From: Chloroflexota bacterium
GTDB taxonomy: Bacteria > Chloroflexota > Chloroflexia > Chloroflexales > Roseiflexaceae
DNA: 64,000 nt
Direction of reading: 5' to 3'
Assembly: GCA_013388755.1 (NCBI GenBank)
Contig: JACAEQ010000108.1
Span: forward strand, 26,860 to 90,859
Below, one piece after another: positions 15,940 through 24,814 of the stretch (position 1 is the first letter of the stretch; each line of letters begins with the position of its first letter). A program made the position numbers and the translations under genes. The notes under the pieces are model-generated. The model searched no databases. It was not told where the DNA came from and saw nothing but the letters and a program-made list of their open reading frames with translations.

Positions 15940-17730
15940 ATGCACGCTACTCGTAAACTGGCGCGCTATCTCGCGCCCTACCGTCTCCAGGCGATTCTTG
16001 CACCATTGCTGATGGCGCTTGAAGTCGCGATGGACCTGATGCAACCACGGCTCGTGCAGCACATCATTGACGACGGGATCGCGCGTGGCGATATGGCAGT
16101 TGTGTTCACCACCGGCGGATGGATGGTCGGCGCAGCGCTGATCGGCCTGGTCGGCGGGATGGGATGCACGATCTTTGCCATTCTGGCAGGCCAGCATTTT
16201 GGCGCGGATCTGCGCGGCGACCTGTTTCGCAAGGTACAGTCGTTCTCGTTCGGTAATCTCGATCGCCTCGACACTGGCGCGCTGATCACGCGCCTGACCA
16301 ATGATGTCACCCAGGTCGTCGAGATCGTGATGATGCTGTTGCGTATTATGGTACGCGTCCCGCTGCTGCTGGTCGGCAGCCTGATCATGGCGGTGATCAC
16401 GAGTCCGCGGCTGGCACTGATCTTCCTGGTCCTGGTTCCACTGGTGCTGGCTGCGCTGAACTGGATCATCAATAAGACCTTCCCCATGTTTGGCGACGTG
16501 CAACGGCGGCTCGACACAATCAACACCATCCTGCAGGAAAACCTGGCCGGTGTGCGTGTCGTCAAGGCATTCGCTCGTTCCGGTCACGAGCAGCAGCGTT
16601 TCCACGGTGCAAACGATCGTCTGATGGATCAGAACATTCTGGCCATGCGCACCAGCGCCGTCACGATGCCTCTGATGATGCTGGCGATGAATGGTGGCGT
16701 CGTGGCGGCGATCTGGTTTGGTGGGATCAGTATCACCACCGGCGACCTGCACGTCGGTCAACTGGTGGCATTTATCAACTATCTCACGCAAACGCTGATG
16801 TCGCTGATGATGATCAGCATGCTGGTCATACGCATCGCGCGCGCGGAAGCATCGGCCGGGCGCATTCACGAGGTGCTGGAGAGTGAGCCGGAAGTTCGAC
16901 CGGTGCCCGGCGCGCGTACAGCCTTTGCACCACAGGGGCGTGTGGCCTTTGAAAACGTCTGGTTCAGCTACGATGGCGCGAGCGAGGCGAATGGTGAACG
17001 TTCAACCTTCAACGTTCAACCGTCGCCGTACGACTACGCGCTCAAAGACGTATCCTTCGTCGCCGAACCAGGCCAGACTGTCGCAATCCTTGGCGCGACC
17101 GGTTCAGGTAAGTCCAGCCTGGTGAACCTGATCCCCCGGTTCTACGATGTCACTTCAGGGCGCGTCACGCTTGACGGCATTGACGTTCGCGACATTGACG
17201 AGGCCGCGCTACGCCGGGCGGTTGGCGTTGCACTGCAGGAGACCGTTCTGTTCAGCGGCACGATCCGCGACAATATTCGCTACGGCCGGCCCGATGCCAG
17301 CGACGATGAGGTGATTACCGCAGCCAGGATCGCCCAGGCGCATGCGTTCATCATGCGTTTCCCCGACGGCTATGATTCGCCTGTCGGGCAACGTGGCGTC
17401 AACCTCTCTGGAGGGCAGAAGCAACGCATTGCCATCGCCCGTGCGTTACTGGCCGAACCGATGATCCTGATCCTCGACGACAGCACCAGCGCCGTGGATG
17501 TCGCCACCGAAGCGCAGATCCAGGCCGCGCTCAGGAGTATGGCGCAGCGCCAGACGCGTATCATCGTGGCGCAGCGTATCAGCGCGGTGCTGGGCGCCGA
17601 TATGATCCTGGTGCTGGATGATGGGCGAGTTGTTGGGCGCGGGACGCACACTGAATTGCTTGAGAACAGTCCGATCTATCGCGAAATCTACGAGTCGCAA
17701 CTGGCAAACGGAGTACTGTCGCATGACTGA
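15940..17730 (+). CDS. ABC exporter half-transporter, degenerate-NBD subunit
   Basis: This 596-residue half-transporter has six TM helices (about 20-310) followed by a nucleotide-binding domain. Walker A is GATGSGKSS and the signature is NLSGGQKQR. Walker B is MILILDDSTSAVD, where the catalytic Glu is replaced by Asp514. This matches the degenerate-site partner of heterodimeric multidrug exporters of the BmrC/LmrC/TM287 class. Near residues 351-364, in the link between TM and ATPase parts, there is an odd GERSTFNVQPSP segment that looks like an inserted short repeat. The gene overlaps the next by 8 nt and is controlled by the TetR operators. The ribosome-binding site is weak. Confidence 0.92.
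   Translation: MHATRKLARYLAPYRLQAILAPLLMALEVAMDLMQPRLVQHIIDDGIARGDMAVVFTTGGWMVGAALIGLVGGMGCTIFAILAGQHFGADLRGDLFRKVQSFSFGNLDRLDTGALITRLTNDVTQVVEIVMMLLRIMVRVPLLLVGSLIMAVITSPRLALIFLVLVPLVLAALNWIINKTFPMFGDVQRRLDTINTILQENLAGVRVVKAFARSGHEQQRFHGANDRLMDQNILAMRTSAVTMPLMMLAMNGGVVAAIWFGGISITTGDLHVGQLVAFINYLTQTLMSLMMISMLVIRIARAEASAGRIHEVLESEPEVRPVPGARTAFAPQGRVAFENVWFSYDGASEANGERSTFNVQPSPYDYALKDVSFVAEPGQTVAILGATGSGKSSLVNLIPRFYDVTSGRVTLDGIDVRDIDEAALRRAVGVALQETVLFSGTIRDNIRYGRPDASDDEVITAARIAQAHAFIMRFPDGYDSPVGQRGVNLSGGQKQRIAIARALLAEPMILILDDSTSAVDVATEAQIQAALRSMAQRQTRIIVAQRISAVLGADMILVLDDGRVVGRGTHTELLENSPIYREIYESQLANGVLSHD
16990..17028 (+). repeat. Short GTTCAACCTTCAACG-type repeat inserted in frame in the ABC gene
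   Basis: The DNA here carries GAACGTTCAACCTTCAACG followed by another GTTCAAC, a simple self-similar stretch unlike the flanking coding sequence. It encodes GERSTFNVQPSP in the domain linker. It looks like an in-frame insertion of a dispersed intergenic-type repeat tolerated in a flexible loop. Confidence 0.5.
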
Positions 17731-19603
17731 GGAACGCGCCGGCCGGCCACAGACGAACGCTGAACCGCCACCGCTGTTTGGCCGTTTCGGGCCCGGCCCA
17801 CGCATGATGGGCAAGACGGAACGCGCGAAAAATGTGCGCGGTACGGTGCGGCGCCTGTGGGGATATCTTCGCCGCCAGCGCGGCGCGCTGATCATCACCA
17901 GCGCACTGGTGGCAGGAACCACCGTGCTCAATGTCATCAGCCCGTACCTGCTCACGCAGGCAATTGACCGGTATATTCTTCCCGGCGACCTGCCCGGCCT
18001 GCTACTCATCAGCCTGGTGATGCTGGGCGCCTTTGCCCTCAACTCGCTGCTGACGTGGCTGCAAGTCTTTGTGATGGCCGGTGCGGCGCAACGCACGGTG
18101 CGCGACATTCGGAACGATCTATTCGATCGCCTGCAGGTACTACCATTGCGCTTCTTCGACAAACGGGCGCACGGCGATCTCATGAGTCGTTTGACGAACG
18201 ATGTTGAAAATGTCAACCAGGTGCTTGCCGACGGGATCATTCAGATCGTGTCCGGCGCGTTGAGCATGGTCGGTGTTGCCGCGGCAATGCTCTGGATCAA
18301 CCCGCAGCTTGCAGCCGTCAGCATCGTAGCGGTCGTGACCATGACGCTGGGGCTCAACCGCTGGGTGGCGCCACGGACGCGCACCGGCTTCCGGCAGCAG
18401 CAGGCGGCGCTTGGTGCGCTCAACGGGCTGATCGAGGAGACGGTCACCGGCCAGCGCGTGGTGAAAGCGTATCATCGCGAGCCAGTGGTACTTACCCGGT
18501 TCGATGCCGCCAATGTCGAATTGCGCCGGGCGGCATCGCGGGCGCAGATCTTCGCCGGGTTCGTCGGGCCGCTGATGAACATGGTCAGCCATCTCGGCCT
18601 GGCAGTTGTAGCAGGGGTTGGCGGCTGGATGGCGCTGCTTGGCATGACCACGGTCGGCACAATCGCCGGGTTCATCAATTATGCTCGCCAGTTTGGCCGC
18701 CCGCTGAACGAACTGGCAACCCTGTACAACGCCATTCAATCCGCCATCGCCGGTGCCGAGCGGGTGTTTGCGATTATTGACGAGCCTGCCGAGGCGGACG
18801 CGCCTGGCGCGGTGCGGCCGGAACGCATCCGCGGCGAGGTCATCTTCGACGATGTGAACTTCGCCTATGAGACGGGCGTACCGGTACTCAAGCACGTCAG
18901 CCTGCGCGCGGCACCGGGCCAGACGATTGCGCTCGTCGGCCCCACAGGGGCGGGCAAGACCACGATCGTCAACCTGCTGACCCGCTTTTATGAGATTGAC
19001 GAGGGGCGGATCACGATTGACGGGCAAGATATTCGTGCGATCAACAAGAACGAACTACGCCGCCAGCTTGGTATCGTGCTGCAGGACACCTTCCTCTTCA
19101 GCGGCACGGTCAAGGACAACATCCGTTATGGCCGGCTTGATGCCACCGACGAGGAAATCGTTGCCGCCGCGACACTTGCCAACGCCGACCAGTTCATCCA
19201 CCGCCTGCCGCATGGCTACGATACCATGCTCTCGGAGCGCGCCAGCAATCTGAGCCAGGGGCAACGCCAGCTCCTCGCGATTGCGCGCGCCATCCTGGCC
19301 GATCCTGCCGTGTTGATCCTCGACGAAGCAACAAGCAGTGTGGATACGCGCACCGAGCAACATATTCAGGAGGCGATGTTACGCCTGATGACCGGACGTA
19401 CCAGTTTCGTCATCGCCCACCGGCTCAGCACCGTGCGCAATGCTGACGAGATCCTGGTGATCAATCGTGGCGAGATCATCGAGCGTGGAACCCATGCTGA
19501 CCTGCTGGCGCAGGACGGGTTCTATGCAGCGCTCTACGCCAGTCAGTTCCGCGGCACAGCGCTGCATGCCGGAAGCGTTCCAGCATTGATGGAGACCGCG
19601 TAA
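17723..19603 (+). CDS. ABC exporter half-transporter, canonical-NBD subunit
   Basis: The 626-residue second half of the heterodimeric exporter has an N-terminal cytosolic extension (about 60 residues), six TM helices, and an NBD. Walker A is GPTGAGKTT, the signature NLSQGQRQLL (Gln for Gly, as often in the canonical-site partner), Walker B AVLILDEATSSVD with the catalytic Glu, and switch His in VIAHRLST. The ATG at 17723 overlaps the stop of the first subunit, indicating coupled translation, and GGAG lies upstream. The pair resembles LmrCD/BmrCD/TM287-288 and would export drugs or lipids under TetR control. Confidence 0.92.
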   Translation: MTEERAGRPQTNAEPPPLFGRFGPGPRMMGKTERAKNVRGTVRRLWGYLRRQRGALIITSALVAGTTVLNVISPYLLTQAIDRYILPGDLPGLLLISLVMLGAFALNSLLTWLQVFVMAGAAQRTVRDIRNDLFDRLQVLPLRFFDKRAHGDLMSRLTNDVENVNQVLADGIIQIVSGALSMVGVAAAMLWINPQLAAVSIVAVVTMTLGLNRWVAPRTRTGFRQQQAALGALNGLIEETVTGQRVVKAYHREPVVLTRFDAANVELRRAASRAQIFAGFVGPLMNMVSHLGLAVVAGVGGWMALLGMTTVGTIAGFINYARQFGRPLNELATLYNAIQSAIAGAERVFAIIDEPAEADAPGAVRPERIRGEVIFDDVNFAYETGVPVLKHVSLRAAPGQTIALVGPTGAGKTTIVNLLTRFYEIDEGRITIDGQDIRAINKNELRRQLGIVLQDTFLFSGTVKDNIRYGRLDATDEEIVAAATLANADQFIHRLPHGYDTMLSERASNLSQGQRQLLAIARAILADPAVLILDEATSSVDTRTEQHIQEAMLRLMTGRTSFVIAHRLSTVRNADEILVINRGEIIERGTHADLLAQDGFYAALYASQFRGTALHAGSVPALMETA

Positions 19604-19677
19604 CCTGAAGGGGCAGAAGCAACTGCGGAGCATCCCACGCTCATTCCATAAGGTGCTGCATATGGGAACGAAGCGCT

Positions 19678-20934
19678 ATGAAGATCATCATTCTGGGTGC
19701 TGGAGCGTCCGGCATTGCCACTGCGCGCCGCCTGCACGACGCAGGCGTTGCGGTTCAGGTGCTCGAAGCGCGTGACCGTATCGGTGGGCGAATCTGGACC
19801 GATTGCGATTTTGCGTCGTTCCCGGTCGAACTGGGCGCCGAGTTCATTCACGGCGAGCACGCCGTCACTCACCAGCTGGTCGCTGCTGCCGGCATGGCGC
19901 CCGTCCCGGTCGATCGTTACGGGAAGCTACGCTGGAGCGACGGTGGGCCGGCACTGTTGCTCGATATGCTGCCGTCCGAGCGACGCCGCATGATCGTCGC
20001 CCTGTTCCGCGCGCTCGATGCGCTGCGCGATATCCCGGAGCCTGCTGACCGTTCGCTGGCGGCATACCTGCGCGCGCATGGCTTCGACACCGGCGCGCTG
20101 GAAGTCGCGGACGTGCTGCTGGCGCAGACATGCTGTGCGCCAATCGAAACGCTCAGCTGCGCCGACCTGGCGCGCGAACTGCGCGCCGACCGCGCCGGCA
20201 AGCGCGAGTATCGCCTGCGTGAAGGGTATACTGCGCTGCTCACCTGGTATGCTCGCGACCTCGACATTCGCTGCGGCGCGGCGGCGCGCCTGGTGCGTCA
20301 CTCATCAGGCGGCGTCATTGTCGAGACCGATGCAGGCGTGTTTCATGCCGATCGTTGCGTTGTCACCTTGCCGGTCGGCGTATTGCAGGCCGGAACGCCT
20401 CGCTTCGAGCCACCACTCGGCGCCGGCAAACAATGGGCGATTGGCGCGCTCCGTGTCGAACCGGGCACCAGACTGCTCTACCGCTTCGATGAACCGCTCT
20501 GGGATCGCGACCTGACCTTTATGGCGCACGCCGGCGTCGCTGCGCGCTGGTGGACGCCAGGCTACCCTGCAGAAGATGCGGCGGTTATCGTCTGTTACGC
20601 GACCGCAGATCGCGCCCGGATGCTCGATGCACTCGACGCACACGATGCGCTGCAGGCTGGCCTGCGGGAATTGCAGACCCTCCTTGGCCGCGACGATCTG
20701 GCGCAGCGCTGCATCGCCGCGACGCGTGTCGCCTGGGGCGCCGATCCGTATGCGTGTGGTGGTTACGCCCACGTGCCGCCCGGCGCCGCCGCCGCTCGCC
20801 CGGTACTGGCTGAATCGGAAGGTGTGCTGCACTTCGCCGGCGAGGCGACAGCCTTCGACAGCAACCCGCAGACGGTGCATGGCGCAATCGAGAGCGGCTG
20901 GCGCGCGGCAGATGAGGTGCTTACCTGTCAGTGA
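19678..20934 (+). CDS. FAD-dependent amine oxidase family protein
   Basis: This 418-residue flavoprotein begins with a Rossmann FAD-binding motif, MKIIILGAGASGIATARRL, then LEARDRIGGRIWT (the GG doublet of the amine oxidase superfamily). Further family features are ELGAEFIHGEH, VVTLPVGVLQ and a C-terminal FAD motif, HFAGEATAFDSNPQTVHGAIESGWRA. It resembles polyamine, monoamine or Lys-demethylase-like oxidases; the substrate is unknown. It probably acts in the cytosol. The stop codon lies inside the target duplication of a family A element. Confidence 0.88.
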   Translation: MKIIILGAGASGIATARRLHDAGVAVQVLEARDRIGGRIWTDCDFASFPVELGAEFIHGEHAVTHQLVAAAGMAPVPVDRYGKLRWSDGGPALLLDMLPSERRRMIVALFRALDALRDIPEPADRSLAAYLRAHGFDTGALEVADVLLAQTCCAPIETLSCADLARELRADRAGKREYRLREGYTALLTWYARDLDIRCGAAARLVRHSSGGVIVETDAGVFHADRCVVTLPVGVLQAGTPRFEPPLGAGKQWAIGALRVEPGTRLLYRFDEPLWDRDLTFMAHAGVAARWWTPGYPAEDAAVIVCYATADRARMLDALDAHDALQAGLRELQTLLGRDDLAQRCIAATRVAWGADPYACGGYAHVPPGAAAARPVLAESEGVLHFAGEATAFDSNPQTVHGAIESGWRAADEVLTCQ

Positions 20935-20993
20935 TACGACATACGCGGTGGCACGTATCCGGGCTTCGCCATAGCCTGCGGCAGATCAGTGAT
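20927..20993 (+). mobile_element. Family A miniature element, short remnant (about 49 bp) with 8/9-bp target duplication
   Basis: A short piece beginning ACGACATACGCGGTGGC at 20936 matches the start of family A. It runs to 20984, with an interior (AGCCTGCGGCAG) shared with the copy at 21992-22133. Direct repeats GTCAGTGAT (20927-20935) and ATCAGTGAT (20985-20993) flank it. The left repeat covers the stop codon of the amine oxidase gene. It is internally deleted. Confidence 0.6.
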
Positions 20994-21256
20994 GGAACGG
21001 AGCAACAAATGCGAGAGCTGCCACTGTACAATCGCCGCCACCGGAACTCAGTAGAGACGATGCCGTATGGCTTGACGCGCATCTGCGCGCGCGCGGCTTG
21101 CGCGTGTGATCATTGCTTCGGGAACCACCACATAGGGATCGCTATGCTGCGCAATCCCTGGCCCCTGGTGCCCCCGAATGTGAAATAGCCAGCGATTGTG
21201 CTGCAATAGAGAAACACCATGCCGAGGAATCTTATTCCGATCCTATGACATGCATG
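20994..21256. other. Intergenic stretch without a convincing gene
   Basis: Only short, compositionally poor open frames occur here and none has a credible start or conserved look. A weak resemblance to the dispersed AATCGCTATG-type repeats is seen near 21120-21160. Nothing else is supported. Confidence 0.5.
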
Positions 21257-21319
21257 TTGACAATGTATCCCCCTGTACGATATTATACCTGGCAAGTGAT
21301 AGTCGCATTCATTTGCGAC
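21257..21319 (+). promoter_or_regulatory. Promoter and 5' leader hairpin of the cold-shock-domain gene
   Basis: TTGACA (21257-21262), 18-nt spacer, TATTAT (21281-21286). The transcript would start near 21293, giving an approximately 85-nt leader. The leader begins with hairpin GTCGCA-TTCATT-TGCGAC (21302-21319). Long structured leaders are common on cold-shock genes. Confidence 0.65.
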
Positions 21320-21376
21320 ACAGACTGACCGCCGCATGGCGACCAGCACCAGTGTTCAGTACAAGGACAGGCACCC

Positions 21377-21946
21377 ATGAACTACAAGGACAAAACGATA
21401 CCGTGTCGGGATTGCGGCGGCGAGTTCAGCTTCACTGCCGGCGAACAGGAGTTCTATGCGCAGAAGGGATTCACCAACGAACCGACGCGTTGCCCGGCGG
21501 GGCGACGTGCGCGCAAGGAGGGGCGGAGCCTGATTGATATCGCTGGTGGGCGCGAATGCCCGAACGACATCTCCGGTCGTGGGCGCATTACCGATGAAGC
21601 GGCCGAAGCGACCAGTGCGCCCCGCTCACGCCGTTCCGACGACTGGTCGAGGTCGTACGATCGACCACGCGGCGATACGCGTGGTTGGAGCGACGATCGC
21701 CCACGGCGCAACCGTGAGACCTACACCGGGCAGTTGCCGTCTGGCACGGTGCACGCCACGATCGTGCGCATCGATCCGGCGGGACGCTTCTTGTTCGCGC
21801 GCGTTGCTGAACCACAATTCGATGTCTATGTCCATAGCTCATTGTTCAGCCGGGTGGTGCGCTCCCTCCAGGAAGGCGATCGGGTGACACTGACCGTCGA
21901 ACCGAGCGATCGCGGTCCGCGCGCCAGAACCTTTGAGCTGGCCTGA
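21377..21946 (+). CDS. Zinc-finger (zf-trcl type) plus cold-shock-like domain protein
   Basis: The 189-residue protein has an N-terminal treble-clef-like module (DKTIPCRDCGGEFSFTAGEQ, then GFTNEPTRCPAG), a disordered Arg/Asp-rich middle (about 55-110), and a C-terminal OB/cold-shock-like domain (about 115-189; SGTVHATIVRIDPAGRFLFAR and DVYVHSSL). Such proteins bind single-stranded RNA or DNA. The module usually has four Cys; here Cys10, Cys13 and Cys39 remain, but the fourth position (usually CPxC) is Gly42. The start is preceded by AAGGACAGG. It probably acts in RNA handling during cold or stress. Confidence 0.82.
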   Translation: MNYKDKTIPCRDCGGEFSFTAGEQEFYAQKGFTNEPTRCPAGRRARKEGRSLIDIAGGRECPNDISGRGRITDEAAEATSAPRSRRSDDWSRSYDRPRGDTRGWSDDRPRRNRETYTGQLPSGTVHATIVRIDPAGRFLFARVAEPQFDVYVHSSLFSRVVRSLQEGDRVTLTVEPSDRGPRARTFELA

Positions 21947-21982
21947 TTACGTCGGTACAACATGCGTTCAGCGTGGAACGCG

Positions 21983-22142
21983 TCAATGAGACGAGTTACG
22001 CGGTCGCCCGAGTGGGCGACTCGCGTCACCGATCGTCTTGCCTTCGGCAGAGTGGACGTATCTTCTCTGGTGGTGAATACCATGCTGCCGCAGGCTCTGG
22101 CGGAGCCAGGAAGACGCCACCGCGTACGTCGTGTCAATTAGA
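21983..22142 (-). mobile_element. Family A miniature element, divergent subtype (142 bp) with 8/9-bp target duplication
   Basis: The element spans 21992-22133 and reads on the minus strand from CACGACGTACGCGGTGGCG to GACCGCGTAACTCG. Flanking direct repeats are TCAATGAGA (21983-21991) and TCAATTAGA (22134-22142). The second covers the stop codon of the thioredoxin-TPR gene. The ends match the 173-bp copies but the middle differs, including a CGAGT-GGGCG-ACTCG hairpin, and is shared with the remnant at 20936. Confidence 0.7.
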
Positions 22143-23031
22143 ACATCAGATTCGCCAGGTTGCGCCGGCCCTGCACCGTGAGTGGATGTTGATCGCCAAG
22201 CGCATCGAACAGCGCCAGCAATGTTTTGCGCGCGCCATCGCTGCGGAAGGCGCGGTTACGCATCACAATCGCCAGCAGCGACTCGATGGCGTCGGCATAG
22301 CGCCGGCCACGGATCTGGTGCGCCGCCAGTTGCCAGCGCGCTTCGACATCTGCCGGGTCGTGTTCGATCCGTTCGCGCAACGCTGCCGGGTTGCTTTCCT
22401 CTGCACCGGTAAACATCTCCGCCAGCGCCAGCCACGCCTGTGCCTGCTTCCGCTGCGGCGCATCGGCCGGAACTTTCTTGAGCCACTCGGCGCCCGCCGG
22501 ATCACCGGCAATCACCATCAATCGGCCCAGGCCAAAAAGGCTCGCGGCATGCGCCGGATCCAGTTTCAGTGCGCTTTCATAGCGCGCCACCGCACCCAGT
22601 GGATCGCGCTCTTCGATCGCGGCAGCCTCGTCTGCCAGCCGGTCGGCGGGTGCCGCCGGGGCAGCCGGGCCAAGACGCTTGATCCAGGCGCGCACCTGCG
22701 ACTCGGGCAGCGCCCCGGTGAACTCATCAACAACGCGGCCATCGCGAAACGCTTTGACAGCCGGGATGCCCTGCACCTGGAACATCTGCGCCAGACGCGG
22801 ATTTTCATCAACATTGAGTTTGGCCAGGATCCAGCCGCCCTTTGCCTCGGTGGCCAGCTTTTCCAGCACCGGGCCGAGTACCCGGCACGGGCCGCACCAG
22901 GGCGCCCAGAAGTCAACCACAACCGGGACGTCGCGCGAGCGTTCGAGTACCTCCTGGCGAAAGGTGCGCTCATTGACATCAATAACAGCACCGTTCGCGC
23001 TGCCGCCTGCGCGCATGTTTGATATAGTCAC
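22138..23031 (-). CDS. Thioredoxin-TPR co-chaperone (CnoX/YbbN-like)
   Basis: The 297-residue protein has an N-terminal thioredoxin domain (about 18-120) with an intact active site in VVVDFWAPWCGPCRVLGPVL. A helical TPR-like region follows (about 130-297), including DPLGAVARYESALKLDPAHAASLFGLGRL. This is the YbbN/CnoX architecture, whose members protect proteins from oxidative aggregation and hand them to chaperones. Unlike E. coli YbbN, which has SxxC, this one keeps CGPC and could be redox-active. The GTG start at 23031 follows GGGGAGGA. A TGGTACAAT promoter lies at 23078-23086 on the minus strand. Confidence 0.88.
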   Translation of the reverse strand: MTISNMRAGGSANGAVIDVNERTFRQEVLERSRDVPVVVDFWAPWCGPCRVLGPVLEKLATEAKGGWILAKLNVDENPRLAQMFQVQGIPAVKAFRDGRVVDEFTGALPESQVRAWIKRLGPAAPAAPADRLADEAAAIEERDPLGAVARYESALKLDPAHAASLFGLGRLMVIAGDPAGAEWLKKVPADAPQRKQAQAWLALAEMFTGAEESNPAALRERIEHDPADVEARWQLAAHQIRGRRYADAIESLLAIVMRNRAFRSDGARKTLLALFDALGDQHPLTVQGRRNLANLMF

Positions 23032-23075
23032 AGCCTGTTCCTCCCCAGGGAATCAACAGCAGCACATTGTTCCAC

Positions 23076-24797
23076 CTATTGTACCACGCTGCTCTGCTCA
23101 CTGAACGGTAACACGGCCCATACCTGTGGCCGGCGCAGTTCTGCAAGCACCCTGGCCACTACGGCGGATGGATCGGCAGGAAATGGTTGCGGCTGTAACC
23201 GGCTGCGTCCACCACCCAGCAGCACGAGTGGCGCGTCCCGGTCGCGTGGTATACCTGCAAGCTCCTGTGCCTTGAGTAACGCCTCCGGTACGCCGCCAGG
23301 CTCGTCAACCAGGCCGTGCTCGCGCGCCTCACTGCCGCTCCAGACGCGCCCGCCCGCCAGTGATTCCAGTTCGTCTATTTCCAGCTTCCGGCCTGCACTG
23401 ACCCGTTGCTTGAACGTAGCATAGGTATCGTTCATCAACTGATGCGTGGCAGCACGCTCATACTCGTTCGGCTCGCTGCCAGCGAAGAAGGCGCTGTTTG
23501 CGCCCCGCCCGATCGCCACTGTATGCACACCAGCCTGGTCAAGCAGGCCAGCAATGACCGGCCGGACAATCAGCACGCCAATGCTCCCGGTCAACGCGCC
23601 TGGCTGTGCGACAATCGCGCGCGCGGCAGTAGCGACATAGTATCCGCCTGATGTAGCGACGTCGCCCATTGCGACGACCACCGGCTTGCGCCGATCCAGT
23701 CGGGCAATCTCGCGCCAGATACGATCGGCATCGAAGGCGCTGCCGCCGGGCGAATTGACATACACGACGACCGCGGCAATGCGCGGGTGGCGTTCTGCCT
23801 GCCGCACCGCCTGAATGACACTATCGCTCCCGGCAATCTGGCCACCGATCAACGGCAACGGTAGCGGAACGGTGCGGCTGGAACCGGCGGCAATCGTGCC
23901 TTCAATCAGCACCATGCCAACCAGCGATCGGCGGGGCCTTGCCAGCGGCAGGCGCAAGGCGCGCCGGGCCTGCGCCCATTCAGCAACTGCCGGCGGCGAT
24001 GCCGCGGCACGACGGATGGCGGCAGGTGGCGTGGTGAGTTGATCCAGGTATGCCGGTAACTCATCCTCGTAGAGAAGCGCGTCAAGCAGCCCGGCGTCAC
24101 GCGCGCGCGCAGCGCTCAACGGCGCCGCGTCGATCAAGGTGCGCACCTCATCCTCCGATTTGCCGCGCGCAGCAGCGATCATTGCCACCATCTCCGCATA
24201 TCGCAGGTCAAGCAGATGGTTCAGTTGCTCACGGTGCTCCGGTGACATGTCGGAACGGGCGAGTGCGTCGCCTGCCGATTTGTAGGGTGAAACCGCTGTC
24301 ACTTCCACCGCCAGGCCAACCCGCTCCAGTGCTTCTTTGAGAAACTGGACCTCGGTGTACACTCCGGTGATACTCAACAACCCGGTTGGCGGTGCGACAA
24401 TCACGCCGGCAGCACAGGCCGCGAGATACCCCTTCGTGTCAGGGTTGGCAACGACGGCAACGGCAATCTTGCCGCTATTGCGGAACCGGCGTACCTCGTC
24501 GTGGAAGCTGCGCAGCGTGGCCCAGCCACAGGTGACAACCCCGATATCCAGCACAACGCTGCGTGTGGAGGGATCCGCCGCAATCCGGCGAAGCCGGTAA
24601 CGAATCTCCGAGAGGCTCACGACGGGTTGCACGCCGGTGATGCGCTGCAACCACCAGGGGGGCGCCGGCGCAAACTCCGGCAGGTCCCCGCTCAACGCGA
24701 TCCGCACATGCGCGACGCGCCGCCGCAACAATCGCCGCCACAGGTTGCGCGTGCGGCGCGAAAGATTCACCAGCCAGACGGAGAGTATCGTGACCAT
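23076..24797 (-). CDS. sppA: Signal peptide peptidase SppA, long (67K-like) form
   Basis: This 573-residue membrane-associated serine protease of the S49 family has two tandem SppA domains. The general-base Lys lies in AVSPYKSAGDALAR in the first half. The nucleophile Ser lies in MGDVATSGGYYVATAA in the second half, after YVNSPGGSAFDADRIW. Both are in the expected order for the long form. It digests leftover signal peptides in or at the membrane. ATG at 24797 has AAGGA about 10 nt upstream. It follows purK by 17 nt, so purE-purK-sppA looks like one transcript, an unusual pairing. Confidence 0.9.
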   Translation of the reverse strand: MVTILSVWLVNLSRRTRNLWRRLLRRRVAHVRIALSGDLPEFAPAPPWWLQRITGVQPVVSLSEIRYRLRRIAADPSTRSVVLDIGVVTCGWATLRSFHDEVRRFRNSGKIAVAVVANPDTKGYLAACAAGVIVAPPTGLLSITGVYTEVQFLKEALERVGLAVEVTAVSPYKSAGDALARSDMSPEHREQLNHLLDLRYAEMVAMIAAARGKSEDEVRTLIDAAPLSAARARDAGLLDALLYEDELPAYLDQLTTPPAAIRRAAASPPAVAEWAQARRALRLPLARPRRSLVGMVLIEGTIAAGSSRTVPLPLPLIGGQIAGSDSVIQAVRQAERHPRIAAVVVYVNSPGGSAFDADRIWREIARLDRRKPVVVAMGDVATSGGYYVATAARAIVAQPGALTGSIGVLIVRPVIAGLLDQAGVHTVAIGRGANSAFFAGSEPNEYERAATHQLMNDTYATFKQRVSAGRKLEIDELESLAGGRVWSGSEAREHGLVDEPGGVPEALLKAQELAGIPRDRDAPLVLLGGGRSRLQPQPFPADPSAVVARVLAELRRPQVWAVLPFSEQSSVVQ

Positions 24798-24814
24798 GGT
24801 TCGAAGATCCTTGC

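Noticed and set aside
20931..21188. 85-codon open frame after the amine oxidase gene
   Set aside because: It begins inside the family A target duplication and repeat, with no ribosome-binding site or conserved features.
22138..23031. Plus-strand 349-codon frame over the thioredoxin-TPR gene
   Set aside because: The minus strand encodes an intact CGPC thioredoxin domain with a strong ribosome-binding site.
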